Shown here: positions 1-8,275 of the stretch, piece by piece
Position numbering within the stretch: position 1 is the first letter of the stretch
Layout of the letters: each line of letters begins with the position of its first letter
Origin: Palsa-295 sp963785585
Lineage (GTDB): Bacteria; Acidobacteriota; Terriglobia; Acidiferrales; UBA7541
NCBI GenBank assembly: GCA_963785585.1
Contig: CAWAVW010000004.1
Coordinates: forward strand, 1,054,001 to 1,118,000
DNA length: 64,000 nt
Direction: 5' to 3'
Made by a program: the position numbers and the translations under genes
Notes under the pieces: generated by a model
The model's input: only the letters and a program-made list of their open reading frames with translations
Databases searched by the model: none
What the model was told of the DNA's origin: nothing

Positions 1-2213
1 GTCGCGGGCAGCTTCAGCACTTTGTCCAGCCAGTGCCGGCCTTCGGCAAAATATTCGCGCACTTCCCAGAAACGAAACAGCGCCGCGCCCAATCGCATTC
101 CCCATTCGGCTTCGCCCGTTTCCGCCAGCCATTCCAGGCTCGCTCGAAAATTATCGTGTTCGAGCGTGAAGCGCTCCAGCCACTCCGCTTCGGTCGCCCC
201 GCCGTGCGCCGCGGCTCCTTCTTCCGCGAGCACCAGGCAATACGCCGCGCGCGTGCGCTTGGTGGCGGCTTCTTCGCCGCTCTCTTTCAGTTTTTCAAAC
301 GCGTATTCGCGAATCGTTTCCAGCATCGCGTAGCGCGATTCGCCGTTCGGCTGCTCGATCTGCCGCACCAGGCTCTTGTCCACAATCGACGACATGCCGT
401 CCAGCAAGTCGATCCCCAGGTCGGCGCTCGCGTCGCACACCGCTTCCGCGCTTTCAAGCGTGCATCCGCCCGCAAACACCGACAGCCGCCGAAAAAGTTT
501 CTGCTCCGCGCCGCTCAAAAGCTCGTGGCTCCAATCCATCGCTCCGCGCAACGTCCGCTGCCGCTGCGGCATGTCCTGCGCGCCGCCGGTCAATAGCTGC
601 AACCGGCTGGCCAGCCGCGTCTTCATCGCCGCAGGCGACAGCACTTTCACGCGCGCCGCCGCCAGTTCAATCGCCAGCGGCAGCCCGTCCAGCCGCGCGC
701 AAATCTCCGCGATCGCCGCCGCGTTTTCCTTGTTCAATTCGAAGTCCGGCTTGGCCGCCACGGCGCGCTGCACAAACAGCGCCACGGCAGGGGACTGCGC
801 CAAATCCTCCAGGCTCAGCGCCGCGCGTTTATCCGGCAGTGCCAGCGGCGCGATCGGAAATTCGCGCTCGCCGTACACATGCAGCGCCGCGCGGCTGGTC
901 ACCAGAATTTTCAGCCGCGGCCCCATCGCCAGAATTTCCGCCACCGTCGGCGCCGCCGCGGCGAGATGCTCGAAATTGTCGAGCAGCAAAAGCATCGGCG
1001 CGCGCTGCGAATCCCGCAAATACGTCTCCAGTATTTCCATCGGCGACTGGCCCGCCGTTTCCCGCAGCTTCAGCGCCTGCGCGATCACCGTAGCCAGTTG
1101 TCCCGCATCGCTGACGCCGGAAAGCGCCACAAACAGAATTCCGCCCGGCAGGTGATCGATCAGCGCGTTCGCCACTTCCACCGCCAGCCGCGTCTTGCCG
1201 ATTCCGCCCGGGCCCGTCACCGTCACCAGGCGCACGCCGTCGCGCAGCAGCAGATCTTTCACCGCCGCGATTTCCGTTTCGCGCCCCACAAACCCGGTGC
1301 GCTGCACCGGAATATTCACGCGCCGCTGCTCCGCCTCGCGCGCCGGAGTCTCCGCGAATCGATCGCGGATCGCCGCCAGTTCCCGCGCCAGATCCCGCGT
1401 TGTGCCGTAGCGCTTCGCCGGATCTTTTTCCAGGCACCGCTCGATCGCCCAGCACAGCGGCGCGGGAGCGTCCGGATTCTGCGCGGCGATCGGTTCGGCA
1501 TGCTCGCGCAGAATCGCGGTCATCGTTTCCGCCGCGGTGTTTCGCCGGAACGCGCGCTTGCCGGTCACGATCTCATACAGCACCAGGCCGAGCGAAAACT
1601 GGTCCGACCGGAAATCCGCGGGACGGCCGCCGGCCTGCTCCGGCGACATGTAGCCCGGCGTTCCCAGAATTGCGCCGGTGTGCGTTTCCGTCGCCGTGAG
1701 CGTGCTGTCGTCCGCGGACGTTTCGCCCGCCACCGGCACATTCTTCACCAAACCGAAATCGAGGATCTTCACGAATCCGTCGTGCGTCAACATCAGGTTG
1801 TCCGGTTTCAAATCGCGATGCACGATGCCGGCCTCGTGCGCTTTCGCCAGTCCTTCCGCGATTTGCGTGGCGATTTCGATCACCTTGCGGATCGGCAGCC
1901 CGCCCGCGCCGGCGATCGCGCGCAACGTTTTTCCTTCGACCAGCTCCATGGCGATGTAGTGAATCCCGGCTTCCTCGCCGAGTTCGTAAATCGTGATGAT
2001 GTTCGGATGATTCAAGGCGGACGCCGACCGCGCTTCGCGCTCGAACCGGCGCAATTGTTCGCCGTCCGAGGCGAACGACCCGGGCAAAATCTTCAGCGCC
2101 ACGCTGCGTCCCAGCCGCGTATCGCGCGCGCGATACACTTCGCCCATTCCGCCCGCGCCAATCGGCGCCACAATTTCGTACGTCCCCAGTTTTGTGCCAA
2201 TCGATAGCGCCAT
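1..2213 (-). CDS. Ser/Thr protein kinase fused to NB-ARC/AfsR-type signalling ATPase (C-terminus beyond window)
   Basis: Reading leftward from ATG at 2213-2211 the frame stays open to the window edge (737 codons visible). The N-terminal 270 or so residues are a Hanks-type kinase: glycine loop GAGGMGEVY, the HRDLKPDN catalytic loop near residue 130 and DFG near residue 151. A P-loop (GPGGIGKTRL, near residue 337) follows, then an LLLLDN Walker B and a TSRAAL sensor-like motif, as in the STAND ATPases joined to LuxR/AfsR-type regulators; the visible end reads like the helical region after the NTPase. The architecture suggests a soluble kinase whose output is gated by nucleotide-dependent oligomerisation, with repeats probably beyond the edge. 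No membrane segment is visible. The family call is firm; substrate and signal are unknown. Confidence 0.9.
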   Translation of the reverse strand, partial: MALSIGTKLGTYEIVAPIGAGGMGEVYRARDTRLGRSVALKILPGSFASDGEQLRRFEREARSASALNHPNIITIYELGEEAGIHYIAMELVEGKTLRAIAGAGGLPIRKVIEIATQIAEGLAKAHEAGIVHRDLKPDNLMLTHDGFVKILDFGLVKNVPVAGETSADDSTLTATETHTGAILGTPGYMSPEQAGGRPADFRSDQFSLGLVLYEIVTGKRAFRRNTAAETMTAILREHAEPIAAQNPDAPAPLCWAIERCLEKDPAKRYGTTRDLARELAAIRDRFAETPAREAEQRRVNIPVQRTGFVGRETEIAAVKDLLLRDGVRLVTVTGPGGIGKTRLAVEVANALIDHLPGGILFVALSGVSDAGQLATVIAQALKLRETAGQSPMEILETYLRDSQRAPMLLLLDNFEHLAAAAPTVAEILAMGPRLKILVTSRAALHVYGEREFPIAPLALPDKRAALSLEDLAQSPAVALFVQRAVAAKPDFELNKENAAAIAEICARLDGLPLAIELAAARVKVLSPAAMKTRLASRLQLLTGGAQDMPQRQRTLRGAMDWSHELLSGAEQKLFRRLSVFAGGCTLESAEAVCDASADLGIDLLDGMSSIVDKSLVRQIEQPNGESRYAMLETIREYAFEKLKESGEEAATKRTRAAYCLVLAEEGAAAHGGATEAEWLERFTLEHDNFRASLEWLAETGEAEWGMRLGAALFRFWEVREYFAEGRHWLDKVLKLPA

Positions 2214-2761
2214 GGTGTGAGCGCATTATACCGATTCACGCGCCACCGCGACGCCGCCCGCGCGAATTCACCCGTGCCGCGCGGCGTCGCCGTGCCGCCC
2301 GCGCCAGCAGCTGCCCACGCTGAGTCGCGCGCATCGCCGTTACGCCACCAAACCCACGGTTTTCGCGGAGTGCGGTGGCACCCGCCGCCAGGCGGGGACC
2401 ACCGCCGGCGTTCGAGGCTACGTGTAGCGAAAGGTGTACGCGTTCAGCCGGCGGTGGTTCGTCCTGAAAAACGGACGCGCCGCCGCACTCCGCGAGAACC
2501 ATTTCAGCTTTGCAGCTCGCCCACCTTTCCTCTAAATTGGGCCGCCAGCGATTCGACGAAAGCTACGTCGTCATGCACGCACCGACGCGCTCTTGGCGTG
2601 TGCAGAATGCGAACCTTCCGTCGAAGCGGGACGAAGCGCAAAATCACCGCGACCCGCGCCCCTCTCACGAACTCTCGCCGCCTCCGCCCAGTGGATTTCC
2701 CAGGTGACTTGGGCCACGGATGCGCGTAACTTTTAGCTCTGCATCCAGGAGCTCGACCGCG
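2214..2761. repeat. Intergenic region with palindromic elements A and B
   Basis: The gap between the kinase start and the selenoredoxin gene holds one A-type palindrome (2364-2409, variant loop CCGCCGCCAGGCGGGG) and one B-type palindrome in opposite orientation (2447-2494, loop GTCCTGAAAAACGGAC). They share arms (CGCGGAGTGCGGTGG and CCACCGCCGGC). Nothing else is recognised. Confidence 0.75.
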
Positions 2762-3610
2762 ATGAAACGAAGCTGGAACGGGGCCCTGTGGGCCGGCGCT
2801 TTGTTGGTGCTCGCCGGAGTCGTCAGCTATCCGCTGTACTTCATGCGATTCCCGGCGCTGCGCGATTTTCCGTGGGCGAATCTGCCTATGATCATAATCG
2901 GTCTGGCGCTTCTCGCCGTCGGAGTCGCGCGCGCATTCCGTCAACCGGCCCTGTACCGCGGCAAAATTTTCGGCAGCGTGCTGGCGTTGCTGTCGCTGGC
3001 GCTGAGCGGAGTTTTCCTCTTCGGCATTTTCATCGGCGCGCGGCATATTCTTCCGGCTTCGCACGGCGCTCCGCAGGCGGGTCAGCTCGCGCCGGATTTC
3101 ACCCTGCCCGATTCCCGCAACAATGCCGTGAATCTCACCGGCACGCTCGCATCGGCGTTCGCGCCGAACGCCGCCGGCGCACCGGCCGCCGCCGCGCAGC
3201 CCACCGCCGCCGTCGTGCTGATTTTCTATCGAGGGTATTGGTGACCGTTTTGCAACTCCGAGTTGCGGAGTTTCGAAAAAGCATTGCCCGATTTCGATGC
3301 GCGCAGGATTCGCGTAATCGCCATCAGCGTGGATTCGCCCGACGATTCGGAAAAGCTGCGCCAGTCGCAGGGCTACACGTTTTCGATTCTTTCCGACGCC
3401 CACGATGAAGTGATCCGCCGCTGGGACCTGGTGCACGCCCACGGCGGTCCCGACGGCACGGACATCGCCCGCCCCGCCGAATTCCTGATCGATACCAGCG
3501 GAAAAGTCCGCTGGGTGAATCTCACCGACGATTTCATCGTGCGCGCCCGTCCCCAGGAAGCGCTCGCCGCGTTTGACGCGATGAAAAAATCCTCGCCCTC
3601 CGGACCGTAG
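2762..3610 (+). CDS. Membrane-anchored peroxiredoxin/thioredoxin-like selenoprotein (UPFC motif, in-frame UGA)
   Basis: This is one 282-residue reading frame interrupted only by TGA at 3242-3244; the frame before and after is the same. The N-terminus has about three hydrophobic segments (residues 5-100). The redoxin fold begins near residue 117 (APDFTLPD). The active-site stretch reads FYRGYW-U-PFC, where U (codon 161) is the UGA and Cys is residue 164; cysteine members of this AhpC/TSA-like family have CPFC here. The rest (AISVDSPDDSEKL, SDAHDEVIRRWDL, AEFLIDTSGKVRWVN) is a normal redoxin C-terminus. ATG at 2762 is preceded by CAGGAG; the earlier ATG at 2720 has no good site. The role inferred is thiol/peroxide reduction outside or at the membrane. 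It needs SelA/B/C/D, which are not in the window. The alternative is a sequencing error or a nonsense mutation. Confidence 0.85.
3242..3272 (+). promoter_or_regulatory. UGA selenocysteine codon and bacterial SECIS-like hairpin
   Basis: After the UGA at 3242-3244 the coding sequence contains a perfect 7-bp stem, AACTCCG (3254-3260) with CGGAGTT (3266-3272), closing a 5-base loop AGTTG (3261-3265). Sixteen bases separate the UGA from the loop, and a G lies in the first two loop positions. Both points fit the published description of bacterial SECIS elements, in which SelB binds an apical loop just downstream of UGA. An alternative stem GCAAC/GTTGC overlaps it. Confidence 0.7.
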
Positions 3611-4056
3611 CCGCCTGCCGGCATCTGCGATCCCACGGGCCGCGCCGCAGTCTTCAGCGGGAAACCGGTCGCGACGATCACGTCCGCCCCGTGTCGTGCC
3701 CATCGCAAGCGCCATCGCATGCGCGCAGTAAACGGATTTAAGCGCCCCTGCGACTTCTCCCGCGCCCGAATTTGGCTCATCGCCGGATCGCCATTCGCCG
3801 CTGCACGCCTCACCGATTGGGATTCCCCCGCTGTCCGCAAAATCGATTGTTCGACGTCGCGTTCGCTGCGGCGGACGAGGAACGGGACGTCCCAACGGTT
3901 CCCTCCGATTTCAAGTGGGCTGTCTAAGACTGAACAGCGCAGGCACAACTGCATGTAGATGATCTTGCCGTGGCCGCCGAAGGCTATTCCGGGCGACGTA
4001 CAACCGCGAATCCGCGGAAACCTGCACCGGCCGCCGGCGTGAATCGAGTCGATGCC
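3611..4056. other. Intergenic region, nothing recognised
   Basis: About 450 bases with no palindromic element, RNA gene or convincing reading frame. Antisense frames here run on into the selenoredoxin gene and are judged to be composition artefacts. Confidence 0.4.
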
Positions 4057-4350
4057 ATGACCCTGTCGATCTATAAAAATTCGTCGGCGCTTTCGCAGCC
4101 CCGACCGCAAATCGGAATCGTGACGGCGATCGCGTCTGCGATTCTCACCGCCGCCATTCTCGTTTTCCTCGGCGCGATTTTTTATTGGAATGTTCTGTCG
4201 CCCGACGCCGATTGCGCCGACAGCCAAATGACAACTGCGAACCCGCCGCCCGCTCGCATCGAACCTCCCGCGCAAAACCCCGACTTCTTCACCGACGCAC
4301 CGCCCCCGCCCGATTGCGAAGCCTGCGACTCGAACCTCGACCCGCGCTAG
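4057..4350 (+). CDS. Hypothetical single-pass membrane protein
   Basis: A 97-residue frame from ATG 4057 (MTLSIYKNSS). It has one clear transmembrane segment (residues 18-45, GIVTAIASAILTAAILVFLGAIFYW) followed by a Pro/Ala/Asp-rich tail with three cysteines. An upstream extension in frame to 3970 is possible but looks like non-coding sequence. The ribosome binding site is weak. It ends 69 bases before the sigma factor gene, so a link is conceivable. I recognise no family; it could be spurious. Confidence 0.4.
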   Translation: MTLSIYKNSSALSQPRPQIGIVTAIASAILTAAILVFLGAIFYWNVLSPDADCADSQMTTANPPPARIEPPAQNPDFFTDAPPPPDCEACDSNLDPR

Positions 4351-4419
4351 CCCGCCGCGCCTCCCCGCCAACCGCTTGCCAAATTGATTCACGCCAGCCT
4401 GTTTGCTAACGTCATCGTC

Positions 4420-5673
4420 ATGTCCGCGCCCTCCTCCGAGCAGATCCGCGAATCGCTCGACTCTCTGTATCGCGTGGATTCCGGACGCATCCTCGCCACT
4501 CTCATCCGCCTGCTCGGCGATTTCGATCTCGCCGAAGAAGCGATGCACGAAGCCTTTGCCGCTGCACTCACCGCGTGGCCGAAAACCGGAGTCCCCGGCA
4601 ACCCGCGGCCCTGGCTGATCTCCACCGCGCGATTCAAAGCCATCGACACGCTGCGACGCCGCGCGAAATTCGACGCGTCGCAGGACGATCTGGCGCGCTA
4701 TCTCGAAACACAATCGACTCCAACAGGGAAGTCCGACGAGGAAGCCAGCCTCGAAGACGACCGCCTGCGCCTGATTTTTACCTGCTGCCATCCGTCTCTC
4801 GCGCCGGAAGCGCGCGTCGCGCTCACGCTGCGCGAAGTGTGCGGGCTGACCACCGAAGAAATCGCCCGAGCATTCCTCACCACTCCGCCCACGCTCGCGC
4901 AGCGCATCGTGCGCGCCAAGGCGCAGATTCGAGACACGCCGATTCGCTACGAAGTGCCGTCGCCGCAGGAATTGCCCGAACGGCTCGGCGCCGTGTTGCA
5001 GGTCGTCTATCTCGTTTTCAACGAAGGCTACTCGGCCGCGGCCGGTGCGGAAGTCACGCGCGCCGAGCTGACCGGCGAAGCGATTCGCCTGGGCCGTTTG
5101 CTCGCCCAGTTGCAGCCGGAGCCCGAAGTGAACGGCCTGCTCGCGCTGATGTTGCTGCAGGAATCGCGCCGCGCCGCGCGAACGTCGAACACCGGTAAAT
5201 TAATATTGATCGAGCAGCAGGACCGCTCGCTGTGGAATCGCGAGCAAATCGCCGAGGGAGTGGCGCTGCTCGAAAGCGCGCTGAAGTCTCGCCGCTTCGG
5301 CCCGTACACCTTGCAGGCGGCGATCGCCGCCGTTCACGCCGAGGCCGAATCGCTCGCGTCCACCGACTGGCGGCAAATTGTCGCGCTCTACGATCAATTG
5401 CTGGTCATGCAGCCGTCGCCCGTTGTGCGGCTGAATCGCGCCGTGGCGGTGGCCATGCGCGATGGTCCCGAGGCCGGCCTTGCGCAGATCGACGCCGTGC
5501 TCGCAGAGGGCGATCTGGCGAATTATTATTTGGCGCATTCCGCCCGCGCCGACATGTACCGCCGGCTCGGCCGCACCGCCGAAGCGCGGTCCGCCTACGA
5601 AAAAGCTCTGGCGCTCACGCAACAGGAACCCGAGCGCCAATTCCTCCAAGACCGCATCCGCCAACTGAAATAA
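4420..5673 (+). CDS. ECF sigma factor, ECF42 (DGPF-associated) type
   Basis: This 417-residue protein begins with sigma region 2 (residues about 10-80, ATLIRLLGDFDLAEEAMHEAF and PWLISTARFKAIDTLRR) and region 4 (about 125-175, ALTLREVCGLTTEEIARAF and LAQRIVRAKAQIRD). A C-terminal extension of about 230 residues resembles TPR helices (QLLVMQPSPVVRLNRAVAVA, LGRTAEARSAYEKALAL). This extended form is the ECF42 group, whose genes are known to sit beside YCII-related DGPF proteins; three such genes follow here. I chose ATG 4420 over the in-frame ATG 4384 because sigma similarity begins right after it. It has no anti-sigma partner nearby, as expected for ECF42, where the extension itself is thought to control activity. 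Confidence 0.92.
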   Translation: MSAPSSEQIRESLDSLYRVDSGRILATLIRLLGDFDLAEEAMHEAFAAALTAWPKTGVPGNPRPWLISTARFKAIDTLRRRAKFDASQDDLARYLETQSTPTGKSDEEASLEDDRLRLIFTCCHPSLAPEARVALTLREVCGLTTEEIARAFLTTPPTLAQRIVRAKAQIRDTPIRYEVPSPQELPERLGAVLQVVYLVFNEGYSAAAGAEVTRAELTGEAIRLGRLLAQLQPEPEVNGLLALMLLQESRRAARTSNTGKLILIEQQDRSLWNREQIAEGVALLESALKSRRFGPYTLQAAIAAVHAEAESLASTDWRQIVALYDQLLVMQPSPVVRLNRAVAVAMRDGPEAGLAQIDAVLAEGDLANYYLAHSARADMYRRLGRTAEARSAYEKALALTQQEPERQFLQDRIRQLK

Positions 5674-6401
5674 AAATCGCGCCAAGCCCATGCTCCGTTT
5701 CAGATTCCCCGCAACCTTGCCGCGCCCAGCTCTCGGCATCCGTCAACCTTCCGCCCGAACGAGCCACCCACCCCCGATGCTTCGCGCGCGGCCACGCTCG
5801 CCGCGCACAACCCGCCGTTGACCTTCCGCCCGCGCCCGCCACCCACCCCCGATGCGCCACTGTTACTGCGAACCATCGGCGTTCGAGGCTACGTGTTGCG
5901 AGATGCGAACATGCACGGCCGGCGGTGGTTCGTCCTGAAAAACGGACGCGCCACCGCACTCCGCGAGAACCATTTCGATCCCAGATGTCGCAGCGATTCG
6001 CTTCGAACCTGTACGCCGTGCGCTAACGCAAGATAGGCACATCCACGCTAGTCGCCCGCAAGGCGCACTCGTCGCGCAAAATCCGCCGTCGGCCATCCGC
6101 GCGATCCAGCAGCTACCCACGATGAATCGCGCGCATCGCCAGTTATCGCGCAGAACGCCCGGTTCTCGCGGAGTACGGTGGCACCCGCCGCCAGGCGGGG
6201 ACCACCGCCGGCCAGAGACGCGCACATCCTCTTAGACGTAGCCTCGAACGCCTCGAACACCGCAATCGCCCGCGATACCACCACGCGTTCGATTGTTGCG
6301 CGGCACCGTGCGCCACTCCGCCTCGCGGGACGGCCCCCCACCCGCCGCCACCCTCCGCACCGCACGCCCTCCTCCCACCCCGCGAAAAAACTCACGCCCC
6401 C
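5674..6401. repeat. Intergenic region with B and A palindromes and a short direct repeat
   Basis: It contains an imperfect direct repeat (ACCTTCCGCCCG...CCACCCACCCCCGATGC near 5745 and 5819), a B element (5917-5965) and an A element (6167-6213). No gene is seen. The sigma promoters begin at 6402. Confidence 0.7.
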
Positions 6402-6430
6402 TGTCGAATTCCGCCCCACTCGTTCGACTA
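6402..6430 (+). promoter_or_regulatory. Candidate ECF42 promoter P1a
   Basis: TGTCGA (6402-6407), 17-base spacer, CGACTA (6425-6430). The hexamers, the spacer start (ATTCCG) and the GTT before the second hexamer match the element at 7117. It lies 229 bases upstream of the first DGPF gene. Confidence 0.7.
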
Positions 6431-6510
6431 TCCAATGAAGGCGAGCCAACCGGCCCGCCCTACAGACGTCCCCGGGGCCATCGGCCAAGCGAAAAAAATC
6501 GCAAATCGCA

Positions 6511-6539
6511 TGTCGATTCCCGGGCACTCTGTTCGACAA
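6511..6539 (+). promoter_or_regulatory. Candidate ECF42 promoter P1b
   Basis: TGTCGA (6511-6516), 17-base spacer, CGACAA (6534-6539), with the same GTT before the second hexamer as P1a and P2. It is closer to the 6660 gene than P1a and could be its main start. Confidence 0.62.
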
Positions 6540-6659
6540 ACCACCAGAGCCGCACCGCGCGCCACGCCACTCGCAAAATTTCAGGCCTCGCGCGGCCCAA
6601 GCTCCTATATAAAGGGCGGAACCCGAACAGGCTTCCGCCGCACAACCAAGGAGAACGCC

Positions 6660-7094
6660 ATGCGTTTCATGCTGCTGATGTATCCGAAAGACTACCCAAC
6701 GGCCAAGGCCGGCTGGGTACCCGACATGACCGACATCGAAGAAACTAGGAAATTCCACGAGGAAATGGGCGCGGCCGGCGTGCTGGTGGCGCTCGACGGG
6801 CTCACTCCTCCCGCGACCATGAGCGCGCGGATCACCCGCGAAAACGGAAAAATCAAAGTGACCGACGGCCCGTTCACCGAAGCCAAGGAAGTCGTCGGCG
6901 GCTACTACATCCTCGAAGTGAAGTCGCGCGAAGAGGCCATCCAGTGGGCCTCGCGCATCCCCCGAAAAGACGGCGAAATGATCGTTGAAGTCCGTCGGTT
7001 TTTCGACATGAGCGACTTCGGCGCGCCGGCCCAGGAAAAGCTCACCGAGCTTGAGGCCGACCAGGCCGCACGAGGAATCAAGTCCGTCGACTAG
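6660..7094 (+). CDS. YCII-related DGPF-domain protein 1
   Basis: A 144-residue protein of the YciI/DGPF family with a ferredoxin-like fold: MRFMLLMYPKD at the start and the family's TDGPFTEAKEVVGGYYILEV motif near residues 60-80. ATG 6660 has AAGGAG six bases upstream; the frame upstream of it is just open non-coding sequence. The C-terminal 25 residues (KLTELEADQAARG) form a helical extension. It is preceded by two candidate ECF42 promoters, so it is probably a target of the adjacent sigma factor. The biochemical function of this family is not settled. Confidence 0.93.
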   Translation: MRFMLLMYPKDYPTAKAGWVPDMTDIEETRKFHEEMGAAGVLVALDGLTPPATMSARITRENGKIKVTDGPFTEAKEVVGGYYILEVKSREEAIQWASRIPRKDGEMIVEVRRFFDMSDFGAPAQEKLTELEADQAARGIKSVD

Positions 7095-7116
7095 CCGTAA
7101 AAATATTTCTGCGCGA

Positions 7117-7145
7117 TGTCGAATTCCGGTGTCGCCGTTCGACTA
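7117..7145 (+). promoter_or_regulatory. Candidate ECF42 promoter P2
   Basis: TGTCGA (7117-7122), 17-base spacer, CGACTA (7140-7145). It lies 62 bases before the second DGPF gene. Sequence matching P1a continues past the second hexamer (GAAGGC, GCCGAAACGGCC-like), so P1a and P2 may be a duplicated promoter segment. Confidence 0.75.
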
Positions 7146-7207
7146 TAGGGTGAAGGCAGCCGAAACGGCCGGCCCCCAAACTCTTCGATATAGGAAAAGG
7201 AGAAATC

Positions 7208-7561
7208 ATGAGCCAATTTTTAGTTGCGGTTCACCACCCCGACAATTTCGACCCATCGAGTGAGAGTGAATCAACCATCCGCGCCATCGACGCGCTCAAC
7301 CAGGAGATGGCGGCTGCGCGCATCGTGGTTTTCGTCGGCGGCCTCAACTCGCCGAGCCAGGCGAAGTCGCTGCGCGCACAACCCGACGGGAAAGTCGTCA
7401 CCACCGACGGCCCGTACCTTGAGACCAAAGAACATGTCGGCGGTTTCTGGGTGCTCGACGTCGCCAGCATGGACGAAGCGCTCGCGTGGGCGCGCAAGGC
7501 CGTCATCGCCTGCCGCACGCCGGTCGAAGTGCGCGCGTTTGGCGTGCCCCCGGAAGACTAA
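7208..7561 (+). CDS. YCII-related DGPF-domain protein 2
   Basis: A 117-residue YciI/DGPF-family protein (MSQFLVAVHHPDNF; signature TTDGPYLETKEHVGGFWVLDV, with DGPY in place of DGPF). It has a strong ribosome binding site (GGAAAAGGAG) and its own candidate ECF42 promoter 62 bases upstream. It ends 35 bases before the Tat stub, so the downstream genes probably form one transcript with it. Confidence 0.93.
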   Translation: MSQFLVAVHHPDNFDPSSESESTIRAIDALNQEMAAARIVVFVGGLNSPSQAKSLRAQPDGKVVTTDGPYLETKEHVGGFWVLDVASMDEALAWARKAVIACRTPVEVRAFGVPPED

Positions 7562-7596
7562 TCATCAAGACAGTCCGATTGCGGCAAAGGGAGTCC

Positions 7597-7710
7597 ATGA
7601 TGAGCGAGTTCACCAGACGTGCTTTTGTTCGCGGCGGTTTGGCGGCGGGAATCGGCATCGGCATCGCGCCGGAATGGTTGGCGGTGCGGCGGGCATTTGC
7701 CGCGAGCTAG
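7597..7710 (+). CDS. Orphan Tat signal micropeptide (37 aa)
   Basis: The frame opens with MMSEFTRRAFVRGGLAAGI, a textbook twin-arginine leader (RR followed by F-V and a hydrophobic core), reaches AFAAS and stops at once. AAAGGGAG precedes the start by a few bases, so it should be translated. No mature domain follows in any frame before the next gene. It is either the remnant of a deleted Tat substrate or a real short Tat/membrane peptide of the DGPF operon. It sits between DGPF genes 2 and 3 on the same strand. Confidence 0.6.
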   Translation: MMSEFTRRAFVRGGLAAGIGIGIAPEWLAVRRAFAAS

Positions 7711-7747
7711 CGGGTCATTTGTCACACCAGTTCTGCAGGAGGGCGAA

Positions 7748-8143
7748 ATGAAATACGTCATTTTGGGGTATCAGCCGGAAAACTTCGAAACCATGTCGGA
7801 CGGCGAACGCAACGCCATGTTCGACGACTGTTTTGCCTACGACGACGAGCTGCGCAAAAACGGGCACTGGGTCGGCGGCGAGGCTCTGCAACCTGCCGGC
7901 GCCGCGATCACCGTCTCCCGCAAAAACGGAAACGTCGCCGTCACCGACGGTCCGTACGTCGAAACCAAGGAACAGTTGGGCGGTTTTCTGCTGCTCGAAG
8001 CGCGCGATCTGAATCACGCCATTCAGCTCGTCTCCCGGCATCCCGCCGTGCGGTATGGCACGCCGTTCGAGATCCGTCCCGTGGCCGATTTGAGCGCCAT
8101 CCAGGCCGAGAGCGAGCAGCGCCGAAAAACGGCCGCGCGCTAG
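7748..8143 (+). CDS. YCII-related DGPF-domain protein 3
   Basis: A 131-residue YciI/DGPF protein (MKYVILGYQPENFE; signature VTDGPYVETKEQLGGFLLLEA). The AGGAGGG site at 7737-7743 supports the start. It ends in a charged helix (IQAESEQRRK). It has no separate TGTCGA promoter and probably depends on P2. Three paralogues next to one sigma gene is a full version of the arrangement described for ECF42. Confidence 0.92.
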   Translation: MKYVILGYQPENFETMSDGERNAMFDDCFAYDDELRKNGHWVGGEALQPAGAAITVSRKNGNVAVTDGPYVETKEQLGGFLLLEARDLNHAIQLVSRHPAVRYGTPFEIRPVADLSAIQAESEQRRKTAAR

Positions 8144-8275
8144 GGGCGTCCGAATTTGAACATTGGCTGGCGAAAATGAACATCGGCGGCCACGAATCGG
8201 CCCGTAAGTGATTTACGGTCTTCGTCGTAGGATTGGCAAGCGTGGTGCTATTTAGGCCCATAGGGAGCGTGAACC

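Noticed and set aside
3373..4791. Minus-strand frames over the selenoredoxin and sigma genes
   Set aside because: Arg/Gly-rich composition artefacts opposite well-supported genes; they have no ribosome binding site or domain.
8144..8275. A fourth ECF42 promoter ahead of the permease gene
   Set aside because: No TGTCGA-N17-CGAC arrangement is present; only loose CGTCGTAG matches.
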